Source: Streptomyces stelliscabiei (lineage in GTDB: Bacteria; Actinomycetota; Actinomycetes; Streptomycetales; Streptomycetaceae). From it: a stretch of DNA of 64,000 bases. Below the pieces are notes generated by a model. That model made no database searches and had not been told where the DNA came from. It saw nothing but the letters and a program-made list of their open reading frames with translations. The translations under genes and the position numbers were made by a program. Each line of letters opens with the position of its first letter. Within the stretch, counting starts at the first letter, position 1. This document shows, piece after piece, positions 26,730-35,384 of this stretch. The stretch lies in assembly GCF_014873495.1 (NCBI RefSeq), contig NZ_JADBGF010000001.1, forward strand, positions 8,184,001 to 8,248,000. The letters are read 5' to 3'.

Positions 26730-27545
26730 GTGATCACCACCGACCTCACCCCCGGCTCCCCCTGCTGGCTCGACCTCGGCGCCCCCGACGTACCGGCCGC
26801 GGCGGCCTTCTACCACTCGGTGCTCGGCTGGGAGTACGAGCCGATGGGCGGCGGCGGGGACGCGGACGAGGGCATGGAGGGTGAGGGTGGAGTCTTCCGC
26901 AAGGACGGCAAGATCGTCGGCGGGCTGGGCGAACTCACCGAGAAGGGCGCGCGCCCGGCCTGGATGATCTACTACACCGTCACGGACGCGGACGCCACGA
27001 CCCGGGCCGTGGAGAGCGCCGGTGGCACGGTGCGCGTGGCGCCGCGGGACCTCGGAGACTGGGGGCGGATGGCGCAGTTCAGCGACCCGCAGGGCGGCCA
27101 GTTCGCGGCGTGGCAGCCGGGCGCCAACGCGGGGTTCGAGCTGGCGGACGAGCCGGGCTCACTGTCCTGGACCGAGCTGTACACGACCGACGCCGCGGCC
27201 GCCAAGGAGTTCTACGGCGGCGTCTTCGGCTGGCGGTTCGGCGACATGCCCCTGCCGGAGGGCGCGGGCACGTACAGCCTCGTCACGCCCGCCGGACTCC
27301 CGGAGGAGCGGATGCAGGGCGGCGTGATGCAACTCCGCCCGCAGGACCTCGCACTGACGGACGGACGGCCCTACTGGCACCCCGTCTTCGCCGTCACCGA
27401 CTGCGACGCCGCGGTCGCCGCCGTCACCGGGCACGGCGGCAGTGTGCAGATGGGACCCGTGGACATGGAGGGCGTCGGCCGGCTGGCCGTCTGTCTCGAC
27501 CCGTCCCGCGCGGACTTCGTGCTCCTCGCCCCCGCCGAGAGCTGA
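26730..27545 (+). CDS. Two-domain VOC (glyoxalase/dioxygenase-fold) protein
   Basis: 271 aa, GTG start preceded by GAAGGGG. Two tandem vicinal-oxygen-chelate modules: the first starts SPCWLDLGAPDVPAAAAFYH with SVLGWEYEP; the second WTELYTTDAAAAKEFYGGVF with GWRF. Each ends in a strand bearing an Asp/Glu (DPQGGQFAAW; DPSRADFVLLAP). The family includes glyoxalase I, bleomycin-resistance-like binders and dioxygenases; the substrate is not recognisable. Common as a monocistronic gene in streptomycetes. Confidence 0.85.
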   Translation: MITTDLTPGSPCWLDLGAPDVPAAAAFYHSVLGWEYEPMGGGGDADEGMEGEGGVFRKDGKIVGGLGELTEKGARPAWMIYYTVTDADATTRAVESAGGTVRVAPRDLGDWGRMAQFSDPQGGQFAAWQPGANAGFELADEPGSLSWTELYTTDAAAAKEFYGGVFGWRFGDMPLPEGAGTYSLVTPAGLPEERMQGGVMQLRPQDLALTDGRPYWHPVFAVTDCDAAVAAVTGHGGSVQMGPVDMEGVGRLAVCLDPSRADFVLLAPAES

Positions 27546-27620
27546 CCGGCGCGTCCGCCGGACCATATCTCCCGGCTCCCGGCCATTGCGCGAAACAGGA
27601 TCAGCGGCCATCATCCCATC

Positions 27621-27635
27621 AACAGGAATCCTGTT
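27621..27635. promoter_or_regulatory. Operator-like palindrome before an esterase gene
   Basis: AACAGGA-A-TCCTGTT is a perfect inverted repeat 34 bp before the esterase start. A further AACAGGAT lies at 27594-27601, 27 bp upstream. Such arms are typical of MarR/TetR-size operators. The regulator is unknown. Confidence 0.5.
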
Positions 27636-27668
27636 AATTCAACGTTGTAGGGATGGGCGGGGCCGATC

Positions 27669-28580
27669 ATGCCGTTCAGTGCCAGTTTCAAGGCCAGAGG
27701 GGTCCAGCTGCTGCTCAGCGGCGTCATGACCCGTGTCCACAAGGACCTGCGCTTCACCGATGTCCCGACGCGGACGGAAACCCTTCGCGTCGAGACCGGC
27801 GCCGGACCGGTCCAGTGCACGGTCTACCGCCCGCCGGCCGACACCGCCGCCCCGGCCCCCGTGTACGTCAACTTCCACGGCGGCGGCTTCATCGTGGCCC
27901 GCCCCGAGCAGGACGACCACATCTGCCGCTCCATAGCCGCCACGGCCGGCTGTGTGGTGATCAACGTGGACTACGCCGTCGCACCGCAGCGAGTCTTCCC
28001 CACCGCCGTCACGCAGGCCTACGACGTCACCGAGTGGATCGTCGAGAACGGCTCGGCGCACGGCTGGGACGGTACACGGGTCGCCGTGGGCGGACACAGC
28101 GCGGGAGCCAACCTGGCCGCCGGGATCTGCCGTACGGCCCGCGACCGGGGCACCTTCACCCCCCGCCTCCAGATCATCGACTCCGCCCCGCTCGACATGC
28201 GCGCCGACCCGGCCACCAAGCGGTCCCGCATCGCCAAGCCGCTGCTCACTCCCCAGCTCATGCGGATCTTCACCGCCGCCTACGTCCCCGACCCGGCCGA
28301 CCTCACCGACCCTCTGGTCTCGCCCGGCCTCGCCGACGACCTCACCGGACTGCCGCCCGCCCTCGTCATCACCGCCGAGAACGACCGTCTGCGCGACGAG
28401 GGCGACGCCTACGCCAAGGCCCTCCAGGCCGCGGGCGTCCCGGTCACCCACCGCCTCTTCGAGGGCGTCGACCACTACTTCACCCACACCGGCCCGGTGC
28501 CGGAGGGCAAGGAGGCGATAGCCCTGATGGCCGAGGCCCTGCGCACGGCGCTCGACGCCACGGTCCCCGACGCCGCCTGA
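27669..28580 (+). CDS. HSL-family alpha/beta hydrolase (esterase/lipase)
   Basis: 303 aa. Hormone-sensitive-lipase motifs are complete: oxyanion-hole HGGGF, nucleophile GHSAGAN, Asp in TAENDRLRDEGD and His in GVDHYFTH. Predicted cytoplasmic, with no signal peptide. It hydrolyses short acyl esters in characterised relatives. It has its own palindrome upstream, so is probably singly regulated. Confidence 0.9.
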   Translation: MPFSASFKARGVQLLLSGVMTRVHKDLRFTDVPTRTETLRVETGAGPVQCTVYRPPADTAAPAPVYVNFHGGGFIVARPEQDDHICRSIAATAGCVVINVDYAVAPQRVFPTAVTQAYDVTEWIVENGSAHGWDGTRVAVGGHSAGANLAAGICRTARDRGTFTPRLQIIDSAPLDMRADPATKRSRIAKPLLTPQLMRIFTAAYVPDPADLTDPLVSPGLADDLTGLPPALVITAENDRLRDEGDAYAKALQAAGVPVTHRLFEGVDHYFTHTGPVPEGKEAIALMAEALRTALDATVPDAA

Positions 28581-28805
28581 TCCGGCCCCCGCCGACGGCC
28601 CGGCGTCCACCCCTCGCCGGCTCGCCGCGCAGGCCTCCCACGGCCGAACAGACCTCCCCCGCCGCATCGTTGGGCGCGGGAGGTCTCGCCGTGCCGGGAA
28701 CGGCCGGGTGGCCCGGGGCGCTCGAAGCCAGGGGACCGAGGGCGTTAGCCTGAGGCGCAGCGGGAGGCCGGCGCTCCGTCGGTCTCCGTGGACGAAAGGT
28801 GCGAT

Positions 28806-29501
28806 GTGCGGCTCCACACCCGGGAATGGGGCGCGGGTGAGCGGACGGCCCTGCTCGTGCACGGCATCATGTCGGACTCCCGTACCTGGCGACGCGTGGC
28901 TCCGGCGCTCGTGGAGCGCGGCTACCGGGTGATCGCCGTGGACCTGCGCGGCCACGGAGTCTCGCCACGCGGTGAGTACAGCCCGGAACTCTTCGCCGAC
29001 GACCTCGTCGACACGCTGCCCCGCCGGGCGGACCTGGCCCTCGGTCACTCCCTGGGCGGGCTCACCCTGTCCCTCGCCGTGGAGCGGCTGCGCCCCCTGC
29101 GGGCGGTCTACTCGGACCCGGCCTGGTCCTCGGCCGACCCCGCCCGGCACATCGGCCCCGAGATCTTCGCCGCCTTCAAGCGCGCCGGCCGCGCGCAGAC
29201 CGTCGCGCTCAACCCGCGCTGGGACGCCGAGGACGTCGACATCGAGATGGCCACGCTGGCCGCGTGGGACGCCGCCTCCGCGCACTTCCTCGGCGGCCGC
29301 CCGCTCACCGGCTTCGTCCCCGACCGCCCCGCCGTGCCCTCCCTGGTCCAACTCGCCGACCCCAGCTTCCTGGTGGGGCCCGAGGACGCCGACCGGCTCC
29401 GGGCGAGCGGCTTCGAGGTCCGTACGGTCACCGGCGCGGGACACACCATCCACCGCGACGACTTCGACGGCTTCATGAAGTCCCTGGACGGCTGGATCTG
29501 A
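28806..29501 (+). CDS. Alpha/beta hydrolase
   Basis: 231 aa from GTG 28806 (MRLHTREWGAG), chosen because GAAAGG sits six bases upstream; GTG 28788 would add six residues. VHGIMSDSRTW is the oxyanion region, GHSLGGLTLSL the nucleophile elbow, and GAGHTIHRDDF carries the catalytic His. A small cytoplasmic hydrolase of unknown substrate. It converges with the following MBL hydrolase gene. Confidence 0.85.
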   Translation: MRLHTREWGAGERTALLVHGIMSDSRTWRRVAPALVERGYRVIAVDLRGHGVSPRGEYSPELFADDLVDTLPRRADLALGHSLGGLTLSLAVERLRPLRAVYSDPAWSSADPARHIGPEIFAAFKRAGRAQTVALNPRWDAEDVDIEMATLAAWDAASAHFLGGRPLTGFVPDRPAVPSLVQLADPSFLVGPEDADRLRASGFEVRTVTGAGHTIHRDDFDGFMKSLDGWI

Positions 29502-29573
29502 CGTCCGCGCCGCCCGCCGCCCCGCGACCGGAGCGCCCCCGACCGGCTTTCGAGCCGTCCTTCAGGCCGTCCT

Positions 29574-30359
29574 TCACGCCGTACCGCGCGCCCTCTCCCA
29601 CAGCACGGGATCGTGCGCGTTGACGATGCGCAGGTCGCTCTCCTCGCGCCGGTGCAGCTCGGCCAGCCGGGCGTGGTTGTCGCGGACCTTCCTCCGGTCG
29701 TCCGCCAACAGGTTCTCCACCGTGCGCAGGGCGCGCGGCACCGGGGCGTGTCCGTCGAGCGTCGCGCGGTGGAAGAAGGCGTCACCGGCGTGCAGGATCC
29801 AGCCGCTTCCGGTGTCCACCGCGACGCAGGCATGGCCCCGGGTGTGCCCCGGCAGGGAGATCAGCACGATCCCCGGGGCGACGGCGTCGAGTTCCTCGGC
29901 GGCGGCGAAACCGCGCCACGCCTCGCCGTCCGGGGTGTGCTCGACGATCTTCGGGCCGTGGGCCCACTGGACCGGCCGGTAGCGCGAACGCTCCCGCCGC
30001 GACGGGGAGACCATGGACCCCAGGGCCTCGGCGGCGGTCGTGTGGACCTGCGCGTCGGGGAAGTCGGCCAGCCCTCCGATGTGGTCGAGGTCGAAGTGCG
30101 TGACGACGATGTGCCGCACGTCGTCCCGCCGGAACCCGAGCGCCTCGACCTGACACGCGGCCGTCTCCTCCTCCCGGAGCACCGGCCTGAGCAGATGCCG
30201 GTCCCGCCCCAGCCGGCGCCGGGGATCGGCGACATCACGCAACCCGAACCCGGAGTCCACCAGCACGAGCCCGCCCGGCGTCTCGACGAGCAGGACGTGG
30301 CAGACCAGCGCGCCGGTGAGGGGGAGCATGGTCCCGCAGTTGAGGTGGTGGACCTTCAC
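29574..30359 (-). CDS. Metallo-beta-lactamase-fold hydrolase
   Basis: 261 aa from GTG 30359 (MKVHHLNCGTM). The metal motif is THFDLDHIGGL, i.e. HxDxDH rather than HxHxDH, as in a subset of actinobacterial MBL proteins. Later ligands are GHTRGHACVA and HAGDAFFH. The overall pattern resembles N-acyl-homoserine-lactonase-like hydrolases, but the substrate is not determinable. The displaced open frame upstream to 30461 has no ribosome site. Confidence 0.82.
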   Translation of the reverse strand: MKVHHLNCGTMLPLTGALVCHVLLVETPGGLVLVDSGFGLRDVADPRRRLGRDRHLLRPVLREEETAACQVEALGFRRDDVRHIVVTHFDLDHIGGLADFPDAQVHTTAAEALGSMVSPSRRERSRYRPVQWAHGPKIVEHTPDGEAWRGFAAAEELDAVAPGIVLISLPGHTRGHACVAVDTGSGWILHAGDAFFHRATLDGHAPVPRALRTVENLLADDRRKVRDNHARLAELHRREESDLRIVNAHDPVLWERARGTA

Positions 30360-30691
30360 GGCAGCACCGCTTTCGCGACGTCGACGGGAGAGCGACGTAT
30401 CCCGCTCCCGGCCCCCTTCCGAGAGGACCGGGAGACAGCGTACGGCCGTCACTCCGGTCACGAGGCGGGGCCGGGGCTCCCGACGGGTGCTGGTGCTCGG
30501 GGCCCTCAGCGAGTCACTCCCCCTCTCGATCCCGCAGCCAGGATGCGCCCCGCCGGGGTCGAACGACCTCGTGAAAGGCGGTGTGCTCGCGGCCGAGCAG
30601 CGAGCTGAGCCCGACCTCCACGATCGCTTTCGGTCAACGTCACCTGATCGTCGATGTTGCCCGCAACATCGGCGTACAACTCGTGGGTCCG
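30360..30691. other. 332-bp intergenic region at the left edge of the cyclase island
   Basis: No gene is supported. It contains the leader of the MBL gene and, from about 30580, sequence with visibly more A/T (GATCGTCGATGTTGCCCGCA) than its surroundings, marking the start of a compositionally different block. The promoter of the Crp-like gene must lie here; I cannot pick out boxes with confidence. Confidence 0.5.
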
Positions 30692-31369
30692 ATGTGCACC
30701 GGTGTGGGCGTGATGGGAAGGCGACTCGTGCTGTCCGATGAAGTCTGGCGCGACCTGCGCAGTCAAGGCGTGACCAGGACGTTTCCGAAGCGCAGCGTGA
30801 TGCTGCGGCAGGGATCTCCCGGGACCCACCTCCTGGCCCTTACCTCCGGGTTGGCCAAGGTGGTGTGCCGAGAGCCCAACGGTGCCAACACCTGGCTTGC
30901 GTTCCGAGGGCCGGGGGACCTCCTGGGCGAGGTCTCGGTCTTCAACGGAACCGCACGCACGGCAGACGTTGTCGCCTTGACGCCCTGTGTTGCGGTCGTC
31001 CTGGACGCCGAGCGCTTCGTGCGGTTCGTCGAGGAGCGCGGACTGGTCATCCACCTGATGCGCCAGGCACTCGCCAGGATGCGCGAGTCGGACCTCCACC
31101 GAGGTGAACTGCAGACCCTGCCCTTGGTCGTGCGGCTGGCGCGCACGCTCCTGAGGCTGGCCGTGCTCACCGGGCAGATGGCGGAGAGCAACGCCGTTCG
31201 GCTGACCGGCCTGAACCAGGAAGAGGTCGCGCAGGCAATCGGCGTGACACGCAATGCGGTCATCAGCGCGTTGGGGCAACTGCGGGCCGTCGGGCTCATC
31301 GAAACGGCGCGGCGGGTGATCGTCATCAGGGACATGGAAGCCCTGCAGCGCTGGGCGGCGGCCGATTGA
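30692..31369 (+). CDS. Crp/Fnr-family cyclic-nucleotide-binding transcriptional regulator
   Basis: 225 aa from ATG 30692 (ATG 30713 is an alternative). The sensor domain holds a recognisable phosphate-binding cassette, GDLLGEVSVFNGTARTADVV, with the Glu and the Arg that contact ribose and phosphate in cNMP-binding proteins. The C-terminal winged helix is LNQEEVAQAIGVTRNAVISAL. It lies 126 bp upstream of a nucleotide cyclase gene, so it may sense that cyclase's product and control the operon. Less extreme codon bias than the neighbours. Confidence 0.88.
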   Translation: MCTGVGVMGRRLVLSDEVWRDLRSQGVTRTFPKRSVMLRQGSPGTHLLALTSGLAKVVCREPNGANTWLAFRGPGDLLGEVSVFNGTARTADVVALTPCVAVVLDAERFVRFVEERGLVIHLMRQALARMRESDLHRGELQTLPLVVRLARTLLRLAVLTGQMAESNAVRLTGLNQEEVAQAIGVTRNAVISALGQLRAVGLIETARRVIVIRDMEALQRWAAAD

Positions 31370-31495
31370 CGACAGTCTGTGACCCGGGCCACACTCCATG
31401 CGCCCAGCGCTGTGCACTGAGCGGAGCGGCACGGATGGAACCTCGAAGCAGACCGAATACGGCTGCTCAACGGACCATTCGTCAGGAGATTCCGC

Positions 31496-32395
31496 GTGCC
31501 CGTCCCCATGCCTCATCCGTATGCCGAAAGCCGACCGCTCCCGCCGTACCGTGCCCTGTTCGCCGTTGACGCAAAGGACTTCACCGGCCTGCCTGCCGCT
31601 CAACACGGCCCGGTCAGCCAGCTCATTCCCCAACTCGTGGACCAGGCCCTCGAGCGGGCCGGCTTGCACCAGTTGCGCGATGCCCAGAGGTTTCCCGCCA
31701 ATACGGGGGACGGCGTCGTCTTCGGGTTCGATCCGATGCATCTGCCCTTCGTGCTCTGGCCCTTCCTGGGCGTTCTGGACGACGTGCTCGGTTCGTACAA
31801 CCGGCAGGCCGTGGGACCGCGGATCAGACTCCGGGCCAGCGTCCACGTCGGCCCGCTGCCCGACGGGGGCGAGCCCGGAGACGGCAACGGTACGGCCCGC
31901 AACGACATGCACCGACTCCTGGACGCACGTCCGGTCAAGGCGATCCTCGCCGCGGCGAGCGAGGAGGTGACCCACCTCGCCGCAATCGTCTCGGAACGGG
32001 TCTACGAAGACGTCGTGCTGGGCGCCTACACAGGGCTCCACCCCGACCGGTGCGTCGAGGTTTCGGCCACCGTCGAAGGAAAGAACTTCTCGCAGCGGGC
32101 CTGGCTGTACGTCCCTTCGCCTTCCGGGAACCTTGTGCGGGCGGGCATCCAGCCGCGTGAGGAACCCGTAGGCGTGGTGCCGACGGCGCCCGCCGCGGCA
32201 CCGGACAAGGGGCCAGGCGCGGAGTACAGCGGAAACGCCCAGCATGTCGGGGAGGGTGCCGCGGTCATGGGCAACGTCGGTCGTGACTTCACCTATAGCG
32301 CGCCCACGACTACGTACCGCGGAACCAACCAGCACTGGGGCAGCGGAGACAACGTCGTGGGTGACAAGCGAGCCGGCGACGGGGACCGGCGGTGA
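31496..32395 (+). CDS. Class III nucleotide cyclase, Pycsar-like (possible cUMP/cCMP synthase)
   Basis: 299 aa from GTG 31496 with AGGAG seven bases upstream. The catalytic domain (about 15-210) shows both metal aspartates: D25 in LFAVDAKDFTG and D72 in NTGDGVVFGF; RLRASVHVGPL and the RNDMHRLLDA helix follow. This matches adenylate/guanylate cyclase-fold enzymes including PycC. The tail (about 246-290) is Gly/Asn-rich, with VMGNVGRDFTY and GSGDNVVGDK, resembling short signalling motifs of bacterial STAND-linked proteins. A PycTM-like effector is three genes downstream. Nucleotide specificity is not evident. Confidence 0.8.
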   Translation: MPVPMPHPYAESRPLPPYRALFAVDAKDFTGLPAAQHGPVSQLIPQLVDQALERAGLHQLRDAQRFPANTGDGVVFGFDPMHLPFVLWPFLGVLDDVLGSYNRQAVGPRIRLRASVHVGPLPDGGEPGDGNGTARNDMHRLLDARPVKAILAAASEEVTHLAAIVSERVYEDVVLGAYTGLHPDRCVEVSATVEGKNFSQRAWLYVPSPSGNLVRAGIQPREEPVGVVPTAPAAAPDKGPGAEYSGNAQHVGEGAAVMGNVGRDFTYSAPTTTYRGTNQHWGSGDNVVGDKRAGDGDRR

Positions 32396-34464
32396 ACGCC
32401 GGACGGGACTCGGCCGCTGAGCCGGACATCCAGCCGGACACCGCCCAGCCTGATCCGTCGGTCGGCCCGGGCGCAGCTCAGCGCAGTTCCCTCCGTGAGG
32501 GCCGGCAACGGGTGGACAGCGGCGTCGCGTTGATGGGAAACGTCGGCGGTGACTTCACCTACCTGAACATCAGTGCGTGGAACGACGAGGCCACCGAGCG
32601 AATCCTCAAGCCGCGTCTGCGCGAGGGGCCCTATCCGGCGGAAGAGGTGCGCGACCGGCTGTACGGATTCGTCGAACCGCCGTCGTACGCACGCTGTCGG
32701 AAGGCGCTGGACAGCCGGATCGTGCTGCTCAGAGCGAGGGCTGGAACGGGCGTCGCCACGGCGGCGTTTGCCCTTCTCGCTGACAGGCACGGCGAGGGTG
32801 GTGTCACGGGCCTGGACGCGATGGTGGATCTGTCGACATGGCGTCCTAAGGCCGACCGTGGGTACCTCCTACAAGGCTTGCCGGCGGCATCCGCCCGATC
32901 CCTCGACGACGTGCGGCTGGCGGGCCTGGCCGAGGCCTTGCGCGGCGCCGGGGCGCACCTGGTCGTCACCATGGCGCAGGATGCCTGGTTGCCGTCAGAC
33001 ACCAGCCGGTGGGAAGAGGTGCATGCCGGGCCCGGACCGCACGAGGTTGCTGAGAGGCGACTGAGGCTCGCGGCCGCTGAAGAGAGGCTCGACAGTGCAC
33101 AACTGGAAGCCTCGCTGGGGCACCTGGCCTCCCCCGAGTTCACCGACTACCTCTCGACGCATCCGCTGCCCGGCGACGCCGTCGACGTGTCGGACGCGTT
33201 GCGGCAGTCTGTGGAGACCTCGATACCGACCGGGTCCGTGCTCAAGGACCTCCTGACCGGCACCGAAGCTGCCGCCCGGTCCGCACTCGCTCAGGCTCGG
33301 CACAGTGCCGACAGGGTCTCCTTGATGGCGGCCGTCGCCCTGCTTCCTGGACAGGACCGCACGGTGATCGAGCAGTTCGCCACAGCGATGCGCCCCCTGC
33401 TCGGTGCGCGTGCGGCCAAGAAGGGACAGCACGAGAGCCCTGAGGATCTGTTGCCGGACGTACTCGGCCCTTCGTTCGAGGACCGACTCGAAGCCATCGG
33501 TGCCCGCCCGCTGGCACCTCGTACCTCTACCGCCGACCGGTATCGCTACCCCGTGCAGCCGATCGTCTTCTCCGGCAGGCACCGCTCGGCGACACTCCTG
33601 CGGCACCTGTGGCTGGACTTCGAAGGCATGCCGGACGTGCTGTGGGAAGCGCTTGAGCAGCTGCGCTATCAGCCAGGCCTCGATCTGGCCGCTGGAGAGG
33701 CCATAGGCCGGGTACTCGCGCACGCCACCGGTCCCGGCGCGCTGACTCAGCTGCACCGCTTCGCCTCCTCGAGCGACCGTTGGCGCCGACGTCTGGTCGC
33801 AGTCGCGCTGGGAGAGATCGTCCAGCATCCGCTGGTGTCGGGGGCGGTCAAGGAGCAGATGCGCCGGTGGAGCCGATCGTCCGCCGTTCTTCGCTGCACG
33901 GTCGCCGAGACCTGTGCAGGCAGCTACGGTCTCGCCAGGCCGGCCGCGGCCCTCAGGCTCCTGGACACCATTCTCGACGGTTCCTCTCCGGAGCTGGAAG
34001 CGAAGCTGCGTGCCGCCGTCGCCTTCGCGCTCGGCGCTCTCCTCACCGAGGAGGGGAACCACGTCGCGGTCCTGGAGACGGTGGCGAGGTGGCTGGAAAC
34101 CGGCCGGGGAACACCTCGGCACACGTTGGCAGTGCACGTCGTCCACTCCCTGTCGCTTTCGACGTTCCCTCAGCCGGGGGCACCAGGCGCCGTCCGGATG
34201 AGCCTGGCCCAAACTTTGGAGCGCTGTCCGGCGCAGGGCTTCGCCATCGTCGTGCTCGGCCTTGACGATCCCACCACGCACGAAGCGGTGGCCCAAGGGC
34301 TGGGGCGGATCGAAGCCGAGCCCGACATGATCCAGAGGACGGCCTTTGGCCACGTGTTGAGCGAGCTCTCCCGTACCGCTCGCCATCGGCGGGGAGTCAT
34401 CCGTTTCCTACTGGGGCGCCACCGAGATCACACGAACGCATCGCGAAAGGTGGGTGTGTCATGA
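32392..34464 (+). CDS. Large STAND-like protein with degenerate P-loop and helical repeats
   Basis: 690 aa, GTGA overlap with the cyclase gene. Residues 38-60 contain ALMGNVGGDFTY, nearly the same motif as the cyclase tail. A P-loop-like segment follows (RIVLLRARAGTGVATAAFAL, about 110), but the Lys-Thr/Ser of Walker A is missing, so ATP binding is doubtful. From about 280 to the end it is helical, with Ala/Leu-rich repeats such as LRAAVAFALGALLTEEGN, consistent with HEAT/ARM-like repeats. I do not recognise a named family. It is probably a sensor or scaffold for the cyclase. Confidence 0.7.
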   Translation: MNAGRDSAAEPDIQPDTAQPDPSVGPGAAQRSSLREGRQRVDSGVALMGNVGGDFTYLNISAWNDEATERILKPRLREGPYPAEEVRDRLYGFVEPPSYARCRKALDSRIVLLRARAGTGVATAAFALLADRHGEGGVTGLDAMVDLSTWRPKADRGYLLQGLPAASARSLDDVRLAGLAEALRGAGAHLVVTMAQDAWLPSDTSRWEEVHAGPGPHEVAERRLRLAAAEERLDSAQLEASLGHLASPEFTDYLSTHPLPGDAVDVSDALRQSVETSIPTGSVLKDLLTGTEAAARSALAQARHSADRVSLMAAVALLPGQDRTVIEQFATAMRPLLGARAAKKGQHESPEDLLPDVLGPSFEDRLEAIGARPLAPRTSTADRYRYPVQPIVFSGRHRSATLLRHLWLDFEGMPDVLWEALEQLRYQPGLDLAAGEAIGRVLAHATGPGALTQLHRFASSSDRWRRRLVAVALGEIVQHPLVSGAVKEQMRRWSRSSAVLRCTVAETCAGSYGLARPAAALRLLDTILDGSSPELEAKLRAAVAFALGALLTEEGNHVAVLETVARWLETGRGTPRHTLAVHVVHSLSLSTFPQPGAPGAVRMSLAQTLERCPAQGFAIVVLGLDDPTTHEAVAQGLGRIEAEPDMIQRTAFGHVLSELSRTARHRRGVIRFLLGRHRDHTNASRKVGVS

Positions 34465-35384
34465 GTAGGCCACTGTTTGCGCCGGTCAAGTCTTCACCGG
34501 TTCGGCAGCTGTTGAGGCAGCGGTTCGGATCGCCTTCGGATCGCGCGCTGGTCTTCCTCTCGGATCCGGAGGCGGACTGCCTTGAGCCCCCTCGCGGTGG
34601 AGACTTCTGGGGGTACCCCCGACCGTCGTTCCGGACCGCCTTCCGGTGGGAGTTCGACTCGTTCGGATGGGTCTCGCTGGCGGAACGCCGGACCGTGGTG
34701 GAGGTGCCACGCCGGGACCCCGCGACATCAACCCCATCGCGAGCACGCTACGAAGTCGCCTGGAAGGTCAGCAACCCGGTAGTCGCGGCGCGGAGTGGCC
34801 TCACGGAGGACACCGTGTGCCGACTGATCGACCAGGACGTCCGTGGAAGTGGCGGACTGCCGGGTGCTTCTGATCCCCTTCGACAGCCGCCGATCCTGTA
34901 CGGGACCTCTCAGGTTGAGCCCCCTGGTCAGCCACGGAGCATCGACGGGTCGGGTCTGACCTACTGGTTCCTTGACCCTCCAGCCGGCCTTCTGCCGGCT
35001 TCGAGTCATCCGGCCGAACTCCTCCTTCCGTCGGGCTTCGGTGAGGCCCACCGCGAGGCGTACCGCTTCTACCGCGAGGTGGTCGCCGGTGGGCCGGTCG
35101 GTCTGGCGGCGCTCTGGCTGCTTCACCACCCCGACCAGGCCAGGGAGGTGCTCGACTGGACGGTCGCACACGACAAGCTGCTCACCGAGCGGGATGGATG
35201 GGAGCGGACGTTGGCCGCAACGCTCCAGGGACTGACGAAGGAGGACCGGGGCTTCGTCGGGGTGAACCTGGCACGCCTCCTCGGCGAAGTCGGTGTACCC
35301 CAAGGTGAGGAGGTGTTGCGCAGGCTGGATGACTCGGGTGTACCGCGCAGCGGCGTGAACGGCTTTCGGGGAGGGACGCCGTGA
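34461..35384 (+). CDS. Hypothetical protein of the cyclase island
   Basis: 307 aa with ATGA overlaps at both ends. No membrane segment or signal peptide. The middle (about 70-130) is strand-rich with TVVEVPRRDPA and ARYEVAWKVSNPVVAA, loosely like an SPFH/band-7 beta domain, but this is a weak resemblance. The C-terminal third is helical and contains HHPDQAREVLDWTVAH. Function unknown; the tight coupling means it works with the cyclase and effector. Confidence 0.65.
   Translation: MSRPLFAPVKSSPVRQLLRQRFGSPSDRALVFLSDPEADCLEPPRGGDFWGYPRPSFRTAFRWEFDSFGWVSLAERRTVVEVPRRDPATSTPSRARYEVAWKVSNPVVAARSGLTEDTVCRLIDQDVRGSGGLPGASDPLRQPPILYGTSQVEPPGQPRSIDGSGLTYWFLDPPAGLLPASSHPAELLLPSGFGEAHREAYRFYREVVAGGPVGLAALWLLHHPDQAREVLDWTVAHDKLLTERDGWERTLAATLQGLTKEDRGFVGVNLARLLGEVGVPQGEEVLRRLDDSGVPRSGVNGFRGGTP

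Noticed and set aside
29108..29833. 241-aa minus-strand frame between hydrolases
   Set aside because: Shadow of both flanking genes in other frames.
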